This document shows, in pieces, positions 1 through 8,539 of a stretch of DNA of 38,795 nucleotides; the first letter of the stretch is position 1, and the number at the start of each line of letters is the position of its first letter. A program made the translations under genes and the position numbers. The notes under the pieces were generated by a model. That model worked only from the letters and a program-made list of their open reading frames with translations. It was not told the origin of the DNA and ran no database searches. Source of the DNA: Streptomyces sporangiiformans. GTDB lineage: Bacteria > Actinomycetota > Actinomycetes > Streptomycetales > Streptomycetaceae. Where the stretch lies: NCBI RefSeq assembly GCF_005768555.2, contig NZ_VCHX02000161.1:1-38795 (forward strand). The letters are read 5' to 3'.

Positions 1-50
1 GCCACGGCATTCCGCCATTCCGCCCCGCCTCACTGTGATCCCGGATACGC

Positions 51-90
51 CCGAGGGCGGCACCCCTGGAAGCAGGGGTGCCGCCCTCGG
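51..90 (-). terminator. groEL terminator
   Basis: A perfect inverted repeat with 17-bp arms (51-67 and 74-90) and a 6-nt loop lies about 40 bp past the groEL stop codon. It has no clear U-tract, as is common in Streptomyces, so it is an L-shaped terminator or a 3'-end stabiliser. Confidence 0.85.
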
Positions 91-130
91 TCGCGTACAG
101 CGGTGAACCGCCGATCCGTGAGTAACCGGA

Positions 131-1756
<1,626 letters not shown>

Positions 1757-1880
1757 GTGAAGTGGTCCTCCCGGACTGGGGTGGATTGCTCCGGACCGCG
1801 CTGGCGCCCGCGACGGACGGCCTGCCTGCCTGTGGTTCCTTGCCCCACCCGGCCTGCGGGCCTCACCGACCCGGTCCTCG

Positions 1881-1907
1881 TTGTCACTCTCACCTTCAGA
1901 GTGCTAA
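1881..1907 (-). promoter_or_regulatory. CIRCE element, promoter-distal copy (HrcA operator)
   Basis: The arms TTGTCACTC and GAGTGCTAA are separated by exactly 9 bp, matching the CIRCE consensus TTAGCACTC-N9-GAGTGCTAA except in one arm. It lies just downstream of the predicted transcription start of groEL, in the early transcribed region, where HrcA binding would block elongation or initiation. Confidence 0.9.
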
Positions 1908-1916
1908 CGCCAATGA

Positions 1917-1943
1917 TTAGCACTCGACCCCCGAGAGTGCAAG
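1917..1943 (-). promoter_or_regulatory. CIRCE element overlapping the groEL promoter
   Basis: The arms TTAGCACTC and GAGTGCAAG are separated by 9 bp. On the minus strand a vegetative promoter is embedded in it: -35 TTGCAC (1942-1937), a 17-bp spacer and -10 TAATCA (1919-1914). HrcA bound here would cover the -35/-10 region. With the neighbouring CIRCE it forms four half-sites at a constant 18-bp pitch. Confidence 0.92.
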
Positions 1944-2038
1944 GTGCGCCCGCGTAGCGGGCTCGTTGAGGGGTGGTGGTCGGGTGACGGGTGGGCGCAA
2001 GCGCCTCCCATTGATCGAGAGGCGCGCGCGGGCATGAC

Positions 2039-2072
2039 GAAGGGCCCGCACCCCTGCGGGTGCGGGCCCTTC
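2039..2072 (-). terminator. cold-shock gene terminator
   Basis: A perfect 15-bp inverted repeat (2039-2053 and 2058-2072) with a CTGC loop lies 40 bp past the stop codon of the cold-shock gene and upstream of the groEL promoter. It would insulate the two genes. No long U-tract follows. Confidence 0.85.
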
Positions 2073-2111
2073 AAAGAAGAACGTGTCGCTGCAGATCAGT
2101 CGGCGCGTGCT

Positions 2112-2315
2112 TCAGCCGGCCACGCGGACCATGTCCGCCTGCGGCCCCTTCTGGCCCTGCGAGATCTCGAACTCGACCCGCTGACCCTCCTCCAGGGTGC
2201 GGTAGCCGTCCATCTGAATCGCGCTGTAGTGGACGAATACATCCGCACCACCGTCGACCGCGATGAAGCCGTACCCCTTCTCCGCGTTGAACCACTTGAC
2301 GGTGCCCTGAGCCAT
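2112..2315 (-). CDS. Cold-shock domain protein (CspA family)
   Basis: This 67-residue single cold-shock domain protein binds single-stranded RNA/DNA and acts as an RNA chaperone and antiterminator. The RNP1-like KGYGFI (residues 13-18) and RNP2-like DVFVHY (25-30) motifs are visible, and the length is exactly that of the Streptomyces CspA family. I chose the ATG at 2315 because the family begins MAQGTVKWFN and AGGGGAG sits just upstream; a further in-frame start gives ten extra residues with no family support. It is monocistronic, with its own terminator and a long structured upstream region. Confidence 0.95.
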   Translation of the reverse strand: MAQGTVKWFNAEKGYGFIAVDGGADVFVHYSAIQMDGYRTLEEGQRVEFEISQGQKGPQADMVRVAG

Positions 2316-2669
2316 GCCTAACTCCCCTATTACTGGCCCTTGCACAGATCCACACTTCGTGGATCCGGGTCAGACCTCACCCCCCAACGGTTGGGGGTGT
2401 GCGCCGGAACGCGTCGACCGCGGCTGAATGTATCTGTCCAACTGCCGTCTGCAACAGGTCAATCGGACGAGAAATCTGGACACCGCGCGATCGGGAGTAT
2501 GCGGAGAATTTGCCCGAATTCAGGGCAAGACAGGGCCCACAAATGTCACATACGGCTCAAAAAGGCCGGGCACTTTGGCTGCTTCTTGTCGGGCTTACGG
2601 CAGGAACTCATATGCGTTCAGCGTGCGGAGCGAAGCAGGTTCCCCAACTGTACCGTGCTCAACCATGCA
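2316..2669 (-). promoter_or_regulatory. Long 5' region of the cold-shock gene
   Basis: No coding sequence is supported here. Two hairpins lie close to the start codon: GATCCAC/GTGGATC (2347-2353 and 2359-2365) and CCCCCAAC/GTTGGGGG (2381-2388 and 2390-2397). The rest is lower in GC than its surroundings and should contain the promoter. A long structured leader is usual for cold-shock genes, but I see no defined cold-shock box and cannot place the transcription start. Confidence 0.5.
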
Positions 2670-2708
2670 GAATTGCCCCCTCCGTTTCTCTTACGGAGAG
2701 GGCAATTC
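2670..2708 (-). terminator. Terminator of the thrC-like/cysO operon
   Basis: An inverted repeat with 15-nt arms (2670-2684 and 2694-2708), one mismatch and a 9-nt loop lies 70 bp after the sulfur-carrier stop codon. It separates this operon from the cold-shock gene. Confidence 0.75.
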
Positions 2709-2777
2709 GATGAACTCTGCGTGTTCGCCGTTACCGTAGGTAATAACCGGCCCGGTACCCGGAAACCCGGTCGGCCG

Positions 2778-3053
2778 TCAGCCTCCGGCGACGGCCGGGA
2801 TGATCGAGACGCCCGCCCCGTCGGGCGTAGCCGTCTCCAGCCCCTGCTCGAAGCGCACATCGTCGTCGTTCACGTACACGTTGACGAAACGGCGCAGCTT
2901 GCCCTGGTCGTCCAATACGCGAGCGGCGATGCCCGTGTGGTTCTTCTCCAGATCGGCGATGACCTCGGCGAGAGTCGCGCCCTCGGCAGCGACCTCGGCC
3001 TGGCCGCCCGTGTAGGTGCGGAGGATCGTGGGGATGCGGACGTTGACGCTCAT
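2778..3053 (-). CDS. cysO: MoaD/ThiS-family sulfur carrier protein, CysO type
   Basis: This 91-residue ubiquitin-fold sulfur carrier ends in AVAGG. The terminal Gly-Gly (90-91) is where the family is adenylated and converted to a thiocarboxylate that donates sulfide to a PLP enzyme. The start (MSVNVRIPTILRTYTGG) and the internal RFVNVYVNDDDVRF resemble Mycobacterium tuberculosis CysO as I remember it. Its ATG overlaps the stop of the upstream threonine-synthase-like gene by 4 bp (ATGA), so the two are translationally coupled and share one SAM riboswitch. CysO-type carriers of actinomycetes are also known to be borrowed for sulfur insertion into natural products. The partner here is inferred to be the adjacent PLP enzyme; no activating enzyme or Mec peptidase is in the window. 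Confidence 0.9.
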   Translation of the reverse strand: MSVNVRIPTILRTYTGGQAEVAAEGATLAEVIADLEKNHTGIAARVLDDQGKLRRFVNVYVNDDDVRFEQGLETATPDGAGVSIIPAVAGG

Positions 3054-4339
3054 GCGAGGCCAGCCTCTCGGAAAGAGTCCAGGTTGGGGCGGATGGTCGC
3101 GGTCAGGCCCGTGCCGGCCACCGCGTCCAGGGTCTTGAGGCCGTCGCCGGTGTTCAGGACGACGGTGGTGAGGGTCGGGTCGAGTACGCCGTTCTCGATC
3201 AGCTTGCGCGTCACGCCGACCGTCACGCCACCCGCCGTCTCGGCGAAGATGCCCTCGGTCCGCGCGAGCAGCTTGATGGCGTCCACGATCTGCTCGTCGT
3301 TGACGTCCTCCACCGCGCCTCCGGTCCGGCGCGCGATGTCGAGGACGTACGGCCCGTCGGCCGGGTTCCCGATGGCGAGCGACTTGGCGATGGTGTCCGG
3401 CTTCTGCGGCCGTACGACGTCGTGGCCCGCCTTGTAGGCGACGGACACCGGGGAGCAGCCCTCCGCCTGGGCGCCGAAGATCTTGTACGGCTTGTCCTCG
3501 ACGAGCCCGAGCTTGATCAGTTCCTGCAGACCCTTGTCGATCTTCGTGAGCTGGGAACCGGAGGCGATCGGCACGACGAGCTGGTCCGGGAGCCGCCAGC
3601 CGAGCTGCTCGCAGATCTCGTACGCCAGCGTCTTGGAACCCTCGGCGTAGTAGGGGCGCAGGTTGACGTTCACGAAGCCCCAGCCCTCGCCGGCCGGGTC
3701 GCCGATCAGCTCGGAGCAGAAGCGGTTCACGTCGTCGTAGTTGCCCTCGATACCGACGAGCTCGCCGCCGTACACCGCGGCCATGACGACCTTGCCCTGC
3801 TCCAGGTCGTGCGGGATGAACACGCAGGACCGGAAGCCGGCGCGGGCCGCCGCGGCGCCCACCGCACCGGCCAGGTTGCCGGTCGAGGAGCAGGAGAGGG
3901 TGGTGAAGCCGAAGACGCGGGCGGCCTCCAGGGCCTGGGCGACGACACGGTCCTTGAAGGAGTGCGTCGGGTTGCCGGAGTCGTCCTTCACATACAGGCC
4001 GCCGGTCACGCCCAGCTCGCCGGCCAGGTTGTCGGCCTTGACGAGCTTGGTCCAGCCGGGGTTGATGTTCGGCTTCTCGGCCACGTCCGCGGGGACGGGC
4101 AGCAGCGGCGCGTACCGCCAGATGTTCGCGGGTCCCGCCTCGATGCGCTTGCGGAGGTCCTCGGTGTCGTACGCCGAGAAGTCGTACGCGATCTCGAGCG
4201 GGCCGAAACACTCCTCGCAGGCGAAGACCGGGCCGAGGGGTACGCGGTGCCCGCACTCGCGGCAGGCGAGCGCGGCGGCCGGACCGAGGTCCACGGAGGT
4301 GAGGGGGTTCGAGGTGCTTGCAACTGTCTGCGCAGCCAT
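3050..4339 (-). CDS. Threonine-synthase-like PLP enzyme (possible homocysteine synthase)
   Basis: This 429-residue fold-type II PLP enzyme would be annotated as threonine synthase, which converts O-phosphohomoserine to threonine. An N-terminal zinc-ribbon-like Cys4 (C26, C29, C41, C44) is followed by the PLP-lysine motif NPTHSFKDR (K129) and the serine-rich SCSSTGN loop. Streptomyces usually carry a separate hom-thrC-thrB operon, so this is likely a paralogue. It is preceded by a SAM-I riboswitch, which normally controls methionine and sulfur genes, and is coupled to a CysO-type carrier. A role in transferring sulfide from the carrier to O-phosphohomoserine, giving homocysteine, therefore fits better than threonine synthesis. 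That is inference; I recall recent reports of such an enzyme/carrier pair in Streptomyces but cannot check them. The ribosome site is AAAGGG at 4351-4356. Confidence 0.85.
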   Translation of the reverse strand: MAAQTVASTSNPLTSVDLGPAAALACRECGHRVPLGPVFACEECFGPLEIAYDFSAYDTEDLRKRIEAGPANIWRYAPLLPVPADVAEKPNINPGWTKLVKADNLAGELGVTGGLYVKDDSGNPTHSFKDRVVAQALEAARVFGFTTLSCSSTGNLAGAVGAAAARAGFRSCVFIPHDLEQGKVVMAAVYGGELVGIEGNYDDVNRFCSELIGDPAGEGWGFVNVNLRPYYAEGSKTLAYEICEQLGWRLPDQLVVPIASGSQLTKIDKGLQELIKLGLVEDKPYKIFGAQAEGCSPVSVAYKAGHDVVRPQKPDTIAKSLAIGNPADGPYVLDIARRTGGAVEDVNDEQIVDAIKLLARTEGIFAETAGGVTVGVTRKLIENGVLDPTLTTVVLNTGDGLKTLDAVAGTGLTATIRPNLDSFREAGLA

Positions 4340-4359
4340 GTGAGGCGAGGCCCTTTCTC

Positions 4360-4517
4360 CTCATCTTCCCCACGACGCATCTCGCCGTGAGACGGAATTG
4401 GCACCTTCCCGAGCCGGGAGCCTCGCGGAGCCGATCACCATCGATCGGTACGAGAACCGGCTGGAGGGTTGCCGGGGCTTCAACGGGCCGTTTCCCTCTG
4501 CCCCTCTGGATGAGCGG
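4360..4517 (-). ncRNA. SAM-I riboswitch (S-box) in the leader of the thrC-like/cysO operon
   Basis: Read on the minus strand, the leader shows the S-box core. CTCATC (4514-4509) is followed by CAGAGGGGCAGAGGGAAA and the GGCCCGUUGAAGCCCCGGCAACC block, then a variable arm, then GGUGCCAAUUCC, a P4 stem (CACGGCG/CGUCGUG) and the closing GAUGAG (4365-4360). CTCATC and GATGAG pair as P1. The P1 3' strand runs straight into the purine-rich GGAGAAAGGG before the ATG at 4339, so translational control is likely. High SAM should lower expression of both genes. Confidence 0.93.
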
Positions 4518-4705
4518 TATTCGGTTGTAAGTATTGGTTGTGCACGCAACGACCCGCGACATGCGATGGTCATCAGCGTTGTTCAAGACTGTAACCGAAG
4601 GCCTGGATCGTGGAGAGAGCCGTCCGAGTCGCGAGATGACCCGCACATCCGCCGCCGACCGGACAGGCACCGCACCCTCCCCGTCCAACGCAAGGAGAGC
4701 CGCAC
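4518..4705. promoter_or_regulatory. Divergent promoter region, riboswitch operon and gpgS
   Basis: This 188-bp gap separates the riboswitch (reading left) from gpgS (reading right). It is the only place for both promoters and is relatively AT-rich around 4520-4600. I cannot assign -35/-10 boxes with confidence. The gpgS ribosome site AAGGAG lies at 4692-4697. Confidence 0.5.
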
Positions 4706-5653
4706 GTGCTGGAAGACGTCGAGCGCTGGCTGAGCACGCGCTCCTGGTCCGTGAGTGACCGCAAGTTGCACAGCCTGATCGCCGCGAAGCGCTCCGCGCG
4801 CTCCACGGTGAGCGTGGTCCTGCCCGCGCTCAACGAGGAGGCGACGGTCGGCGAGATCGTCTCCGTCATCCGCCGCGAGCTGATGACCAAGAAGGTGCCG
4901 CTCGTCGACGAGCTGGTCGTGATCGACTCGGGTTCCACCGACCGTACGGCCGAGGTGGCCACCGAGGCGGGTGCCCGCGTGGTGCACCGCGACGACATCC
5001 TGCCCCGCATACCCGCCGCCCCCGGCAAGGGCGAGGTCCTGTGGCGCTCGCTGCTCGTCACGAGCGGCGACATCGTCTGCTTCGTCGACGCCGATCTGAA
5101 GGAGTTCTCCGCGGACTTCGTCTCCGGCATCGTCGGCCCGCTGCTCACCGAGCCCGGCGTCGACCTCGTCAAGGCGATGTACGACCGCCCGCTCGGCTCC
5201 GCCGCGGGTCAGGGAGGTCGCGTGACGGAACTGATGGCCCGCCCGCTGCTGAACATGCACTGGCCGCAGCTGGCCGGCTTCGTGCAGCCCCTCGGCGGGG
5301 AGTACGCCGCCCGCCGCTCCCTCCTGGAGCGGCTGCCCTTCCCCGTCGGATACGGCGTGGAGCTGGGCATGCTCATCGACGCGCTGCACCTGGTCGGCCT
5401 CGATGCCCTGGCCCAGGTCGACGTCGGCGTCCGCAAGCACCGCCACCAGGACGGGCAGGCACTCGGCCGCATGGCCGCCGCGATCTACCGCACCGCCCAG
5501 CTCCGACTGGCCCGCGGCCACCTCCTGCGCCCTCGCCTCACCCAGTTCGAACGCGGCGAGACCGGCTTCGAGCCGCACACCTACCCGGTCGACACGGAGG
5601 AGCGCCCCCCGATGACGGAAATCACGGAGTACACGAAACGAAGGGCGGCGTAG
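4706..5653 (+). CDS. gpgS: Glucosyl-3-phosphoglycerate synthase (GT81)
   Basis: This 315-residue retaining glycosyltransferase is predicted to move glucose from a nucleotide sugar to 3-phosphoglycerate, giving glucosyl-3-phosphoglycerate, a precursor of the compatible solute glucosylglycerate. It has a GT-A fold with PALNEE (40-45) and DSGSTDRT (74-81) in the nucleotide-sugar half, the metal-binding VDAD (127-130), and the GGRVTELMARPLLN acceptor-side stretch. The length is close to mycobacterial GpgS (about 324). The GTG start has AAGGAG eight bases upstream. The next gene is OtsA on the same strand, so the region groups glucose-based solute synthesis. A related mannosyl enzyme is less likely. 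Confidence 0.88.
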   Translation: MLEDVERWLSTRSWSVSDRKLHSLIAAKRSARSTVSVVLPALNEEATVGEIVSVIRRELMTKKVPLVDELVVIDSGSTDRTAEVATEAGARVVHRDDILPRIPAAPGKGEVLWRSLLVTSGDIVCFVDADLKEFSADFVSGIVGPLLTEPGVDLVKAMYDRPLGSAAGQGGRVTELMARPLLNMHWPQLAGFVQPLGGEYAARRSLLERLPFPVGYGVELGMLIDALHLVGLDALAQVDVGVRKHRHQDGQALGRMAAAIYRTAQLRLARGHLLRPRLTQFERGETGFEPHTYPVDTEERPPMTEITEYTKRRAA

Positions 5654-5654
5654 A

Positions 5655-5745
5655 AGAGGGGCGCGGGGAACTGCGCGACCAGCCACAGCGAACCCGCAGC
5701 CGCCACACGACAGCCGGACCCGAGCTCTCAGGCGCCCCGCGCACC
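5655..5745. repeat. Dispersed Streptomyces intergenic element
   Basis: The text starting AGGGGCGCGGGGAACTGCGC, followed by a GACCAGCCACAGCGAACCCGC-like stretch, is a sequence I recognise from many Streptomyces intergenic regions. Its GCGCGGGG can pair with CCCCGCGC near 5735-5742, so it may fold as a terminator behind gpgS. Confidence 0.6.
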
Positions 5746-5801
5746 TGTATACGGCTGAGGCGCACGTTTGAGCGGTTCCACCAAGGGCTAAGTTGAGCCG
5801 T

Positions 5802-7211
5802 ATGGCAACTACGCACGGTGCCCAGATCCTCGTCGCGTCCAACCGCGGCCCGATCTCGTACACGCTGGACGAGGCCGGGACGCTCACCGCCAAGCGCGGC
5901 GGGGGCGGACTGGTCTCCGGCCTCTCGGCGATCGGCTCGGACGCCGACGCGCTGTGGGTGTGCTCGGCGCTGGGCGACGGTGACCGCGAGGCGGTGCGGC
6001 GCGGGGTCGGCGAGGCCGGCGTACGGATGCTGGACATCGACGCCGACGTGCACGCGGACGCGTACAACGGCATCGCGAACTCCGTGCTGTGGTTCGTCCA
6101 CCACCTGCTGTACCAGACGCCGCTGGAGCCGGTCTTCGACGCCGAGTTCCGTCGTCAGTGGGCGTCGTTCGAGACGTACAACCGCGCCTTCGCCGAGGCA
6201 CTGGCCGATGGGGCCGCGCAGGGCGCCGCGGTGCTGGTGCAGGACTACCACCTGGCGCTGGTGCCCCGCATGCTGCGCGAGCGGCGCCCCGATCTGCGGA
6301 TCGGGCACTTCTCGCACACGCCGTGGGCCCCGCCCGAGTACTTCCGGCTGCTGCCCGACGACATCGGCGCCCAGCTGCTCGGCGGGATCCTCGGCGCCGA
6401 CCGGGCCGCGTTCCTCACCCAGCGGTGGGCGGACGCGTTCACCGACTGTTGTCACGCCGTGCTGGGCCCCGGTATCCCGTCGGGCACGCGGATCGGTGTG
6501 CACGGGCTCGGCGCGGACGCGGACTTCCTGCGCGAGCGCTCGCACCAGCCGGACGTCGACGACCGGATCGCCTCGCTGCGGGAGCAGATCGGGGTGGCCC
6601 CCGACGGCAGCCGCCGCAAGACGATCGTGCGGGTCGACCGGACCGAGCTGTCGAAGAACATCGTGCGCGGGCTGCTGGCCTACCGGGAGCTCCTGGAGGA
6701 CCAGCCCTCGTGGCGCGAGCGCGTCGTGCACGTGGCCCTCGCCTATCCGTCGCGGCAGGACCTCGCCGTGTACCGCGACTACATGGCCGAGGTGCGGCGG
6801 ATCGCGGATGAGATCAACACGCGGTACGGAACGGCCGGGTGGACCCCGGTCCTGCTGCACCTGAAGGACGACTTCGCCCGCTCACTGGCCGCGTACCGGC
6901 TGGCCGACGTGGCTCTGGTCAACCCCATCCGGGACGGGATGAACCTGGTCGCCAAGGAGATGCCGGTCGTCTCCGACGAGGGGTGCGTGCTGGTGCTGTC
7001 CCGGGAGGCGGGGGCGTACGAGGAGCTGGGCGAGGACGCCATCACGGTGAACCCGTACGACGTGGTCGCCACCGCCCGCGCGCTGCACGAGGCGCTGACG
7101 ATGCCATTGGACGAGCGGGCGGAGCGTACGAAGCGGCTCGCCGCCGCGGCGACCGCGCTGCCGCCGGCCCAGTGGTTCCTGGACCAGCTGCACGCGCTGG
7201 ACCCGCGGTAG
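5802..7211 (+). CDS. otsA: Trehalose-6-phosphate synthase (GT20)
   Basis: This roughly 469-residue enzyme transfers glucose from UDP- or GDP-glucose to glucose-6-phosphate. Family features are the N-terminal SNRGPISY loop, WFVHHLLYQTP, VQDYHLALVP, HFSHTPW, GADxD-type substrate residues, and the C-terminal DGMNLVAKE donor-binding motif. Only the synthase domain is present, with no fused phosphatase; otsB follows on the opposite strand. The start is uncertain: an in-frame TTG at 5793 sits 5 bp after AAGGG (5783-5787), while the ATG at 5802 is 14 bp away from it. I use the ATG because the reading MATTHGAQILVASNRG needs nothing upstream. Confidence 0.95.
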   Translation: MATTHGAQILVASNRGPISYTLDEAGTLTAKRGGGGLVSGLSAIGSDADALWVCSALGDGDREAVRRGVGEAGVRMLDIDADVHADAYNGIANSVLWFVHHLLYQTPLEPVFDAEFRRQWASFETYNRAFAEALADGAAQGAAVLVQDYHLALVPRMLRERRPDLRIGHFSHTPWAPPEYFRLLPDDIGAQLLGGILGADRAAFLTQRWADAFTDCCHAVLGPGIPSGTRIGVHGLGADADFLRERSHQPDVDDRIASLREQIGVAPDGSRRKTIVRVDRTELSKNIVRGLLAYRELLEDQPSWRERVVHVALAYPSRQDLAVYRDYMAEVRRIADEINTRYGTAGWTPVLLHLKDDFARSLAAYRLADVALVNPIRDGMNLVAKEMPVVSDEGCVLVLSREAGAYEELGEDAITVNPYDVVATARALHEALTMPLDERAERTKRLAAAATALPPAQWFLDQLHALDPR

Positions 7212-7252
7212 CACTGGAGCCGCGCTAGCGGTGGACCCGCGGTAGCGGACGA

Positions 7253-8122
7253 TCAGCCCAGCTGATCCGTCATCGCGGTCAGCAGGCGTACGAGGCCCTC
7301 AGGGCCGTCGACCACCAGGTCCGCGCGGTCCGCCAGTTCCGGCACCTCGGAGCTGCCGACGCACACCAGCAGGCCCGGGACCCCGTCGGAGCGGAGTTTG
7401 TCGACGGCGGCGAAGGCGGGGATGTCGCCCAGGTCGTCGCCGCAGTACAGGACGGATTCGGCGGCCACTTCGCGCACGTACTCGGTCAGGGCGACGCCCT
7501 TGTCCATGCCGGGGGGACGCAGCTCCAGCACCATGCGGCCCGGTTCGACGATCAGGTCGTGGCGCGCGGCGAGCTCGGAGAGGGGCTCGCGCAGGGCCTC
7601 GAAGGCGGCCTGCGGATCCTCCGCGCGACGCGTGTGGACGGCGACCGCGCGGCCCTTCTCCTCGATCCAGGTGCCGCGCCAGGATCCGATCTGATCGAGG
7701 AAGCCGGGCAGTTCGGCGCGGACGGCGGCGACACCGGGGTGCGGGGCCGGGGCGGTGACGGCGCCGCTGACCGCGTCCCAGCGTTCGGCGCCGTAGTGGC
7801 CGAGGACGACAAGGTGCTCCAGTCCGGGTACGCCCGCGAAGCCGCCGTTGCGGACCGCGACACCGGCCGGGCGGCCGGTGACCACGGCCACGGACGTGAC
7901 CTTCGGCGCGAGTGCGGCGAGCGCCGGGACCGCGTCGGGGTGGGCGCGGGCCTGCTCGGGGTCGGGGACGATCGGGGCGAGGGTGCCGTCGAAGTCGAAG
8001 GCGAGTACGGCCCGGCCAGGTCGGGCGAGGAGGGCGTCGAGGCCGTCACGGCCCGCCTGCGTCGCGGGGGTCGGCAAGGGCATCGGCATCGGCGCCGGTG
8101 AGGAGTCCGGGTGGCTGCTCAT
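7253..8122 (-). CDS. otsB: Trehalose-6-phosphate phosphatase (HAD family)
   Basis: This 289-residue HAD-superfamily phosphatase converts the OtsA product to trehalose. The nucleophile motif DFDGTLAP has Asp43 and Asp45; a VVTGRP motif II and the C-terminal YCGDDLGD metal-binding motif are visible. The N-terminal 24 residues are Pro/Met-rich and probably disordered. The gene converges on otsA with a 41-bp gap, so trehalose synthesis is split over two transcripts. Confidence 0.94.
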   Translation of the reverse strand: MSSHPDSSPAPMPMPLPTPATQAGRDGLDALLARPGRAVLAFDFDGTLAPIVPDPEQARAHPDAVPALAALAPKVTSVAVVTGRPAGVAVRNGGFAGVPGLEHLVVLGHYGAERWDAVSGAVTAPAPHPGVAAVRAELPGFLDQIGSWRGTWIEEKGRAVAVHTRRAEDPQAAFEALREPLSELAARHDLIVEPGRMVLELRPPGMDKGVALTEYVREVAAESVLYCGDDLGDIPAFAAVDKLRSDGVPGLLVCVGSSEVPELADRADLVVDGPEGLVRLLTAMTDQLG

Positions 8123-8207
8123 ACGGTGACCCTATCCGCGCGGGGCCAGGATCACCCCTGGCCGGCGCCGTCCGTCGCACCGTCTCTCGTGCCTTTCCCT
8201 GTGCCCT

Positions 8208-8240
8208 CCGTCGTGCTTCCGTCGTGCTTCCGTCGTGCCC
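8208..8240. repeat. Three tandem 11-bp repeats
   Basis: CCGTCGTGCTT occurs at 8208-8218 and 8219-8229, followed by CCGTCGTGCCC at 8230-8240. They lie between otsB and a DUF3263 gene. The function is unknown and they may be neutral slippage products. Confidence 0.8.
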
Positions 8241-8244
8241 TCCG

Positions 8245-8475
8245 TCAGCGCTCGGCCCGGCGGGCCGCGCGTATCCGGCGGAGACGGTTGACGGTCACCG
8301 GGTCGTGGGCCAGGGCGCGCGGGGCGTCGAGGAGGGCGTTGAGCAGCTGGTAGTAGCGGACCGGCGCCATGCCCAGCTCCTCCCGGATGGCCCGCTCCTT
8401 GGCCCCGGGGCCGGCCCAGCCGCGCCGCTCCAGCGCGAGCACGTCTCGCTCCTGCCGGGTCAGCTCCTCGTCCAT
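8245..8475 (-). CDS. DUF3263-family small protein
   Basis: This 76-residue protein from the ATG at 8475 matches the actinobacterial DUF3263 pattern as I know it: LTRQERDVLALERRGW, then EELGMAPVRYYQLLNALLDAP and an Arg-rich tail. The segment looks like a helix-turn-helix (sigma-factor region-4-like), so DNA binding is possible but unproven. An upstream GTG at 8505 would add ten residues but falls inside the hairpin that terminates the neighbouring lipoprotein gene, so I prefer the ATG. Confidence 0.75.
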   Translation of the reverse strand: MDEELTRQERDVLALERRGWAGPGAKERAIREELGMAPVRYYQLLNALLDAPRALAHDPVTVNRLRRIRAARRAER

Positions 8476-8489
8476 GCCCTGAACGGTAA

Positions 8490-8527
8490 CGCCCGCCTCT
8501 GACACCGCCAGTGTCTGGAGGCGGGCG
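8490..8527 (-). terminator. Terminator of the sugar-binding lipoprotein gene
   Basis: An imperfect inverted repeat (8490-8505 and 8511-8527, with one bulge and a CGCCA loop) begins 13 bp after the stop of the upstream solute-binding gene. Confidence 0.65.
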
Positions 8528-8539
8528 CCGCGCGCGGTA

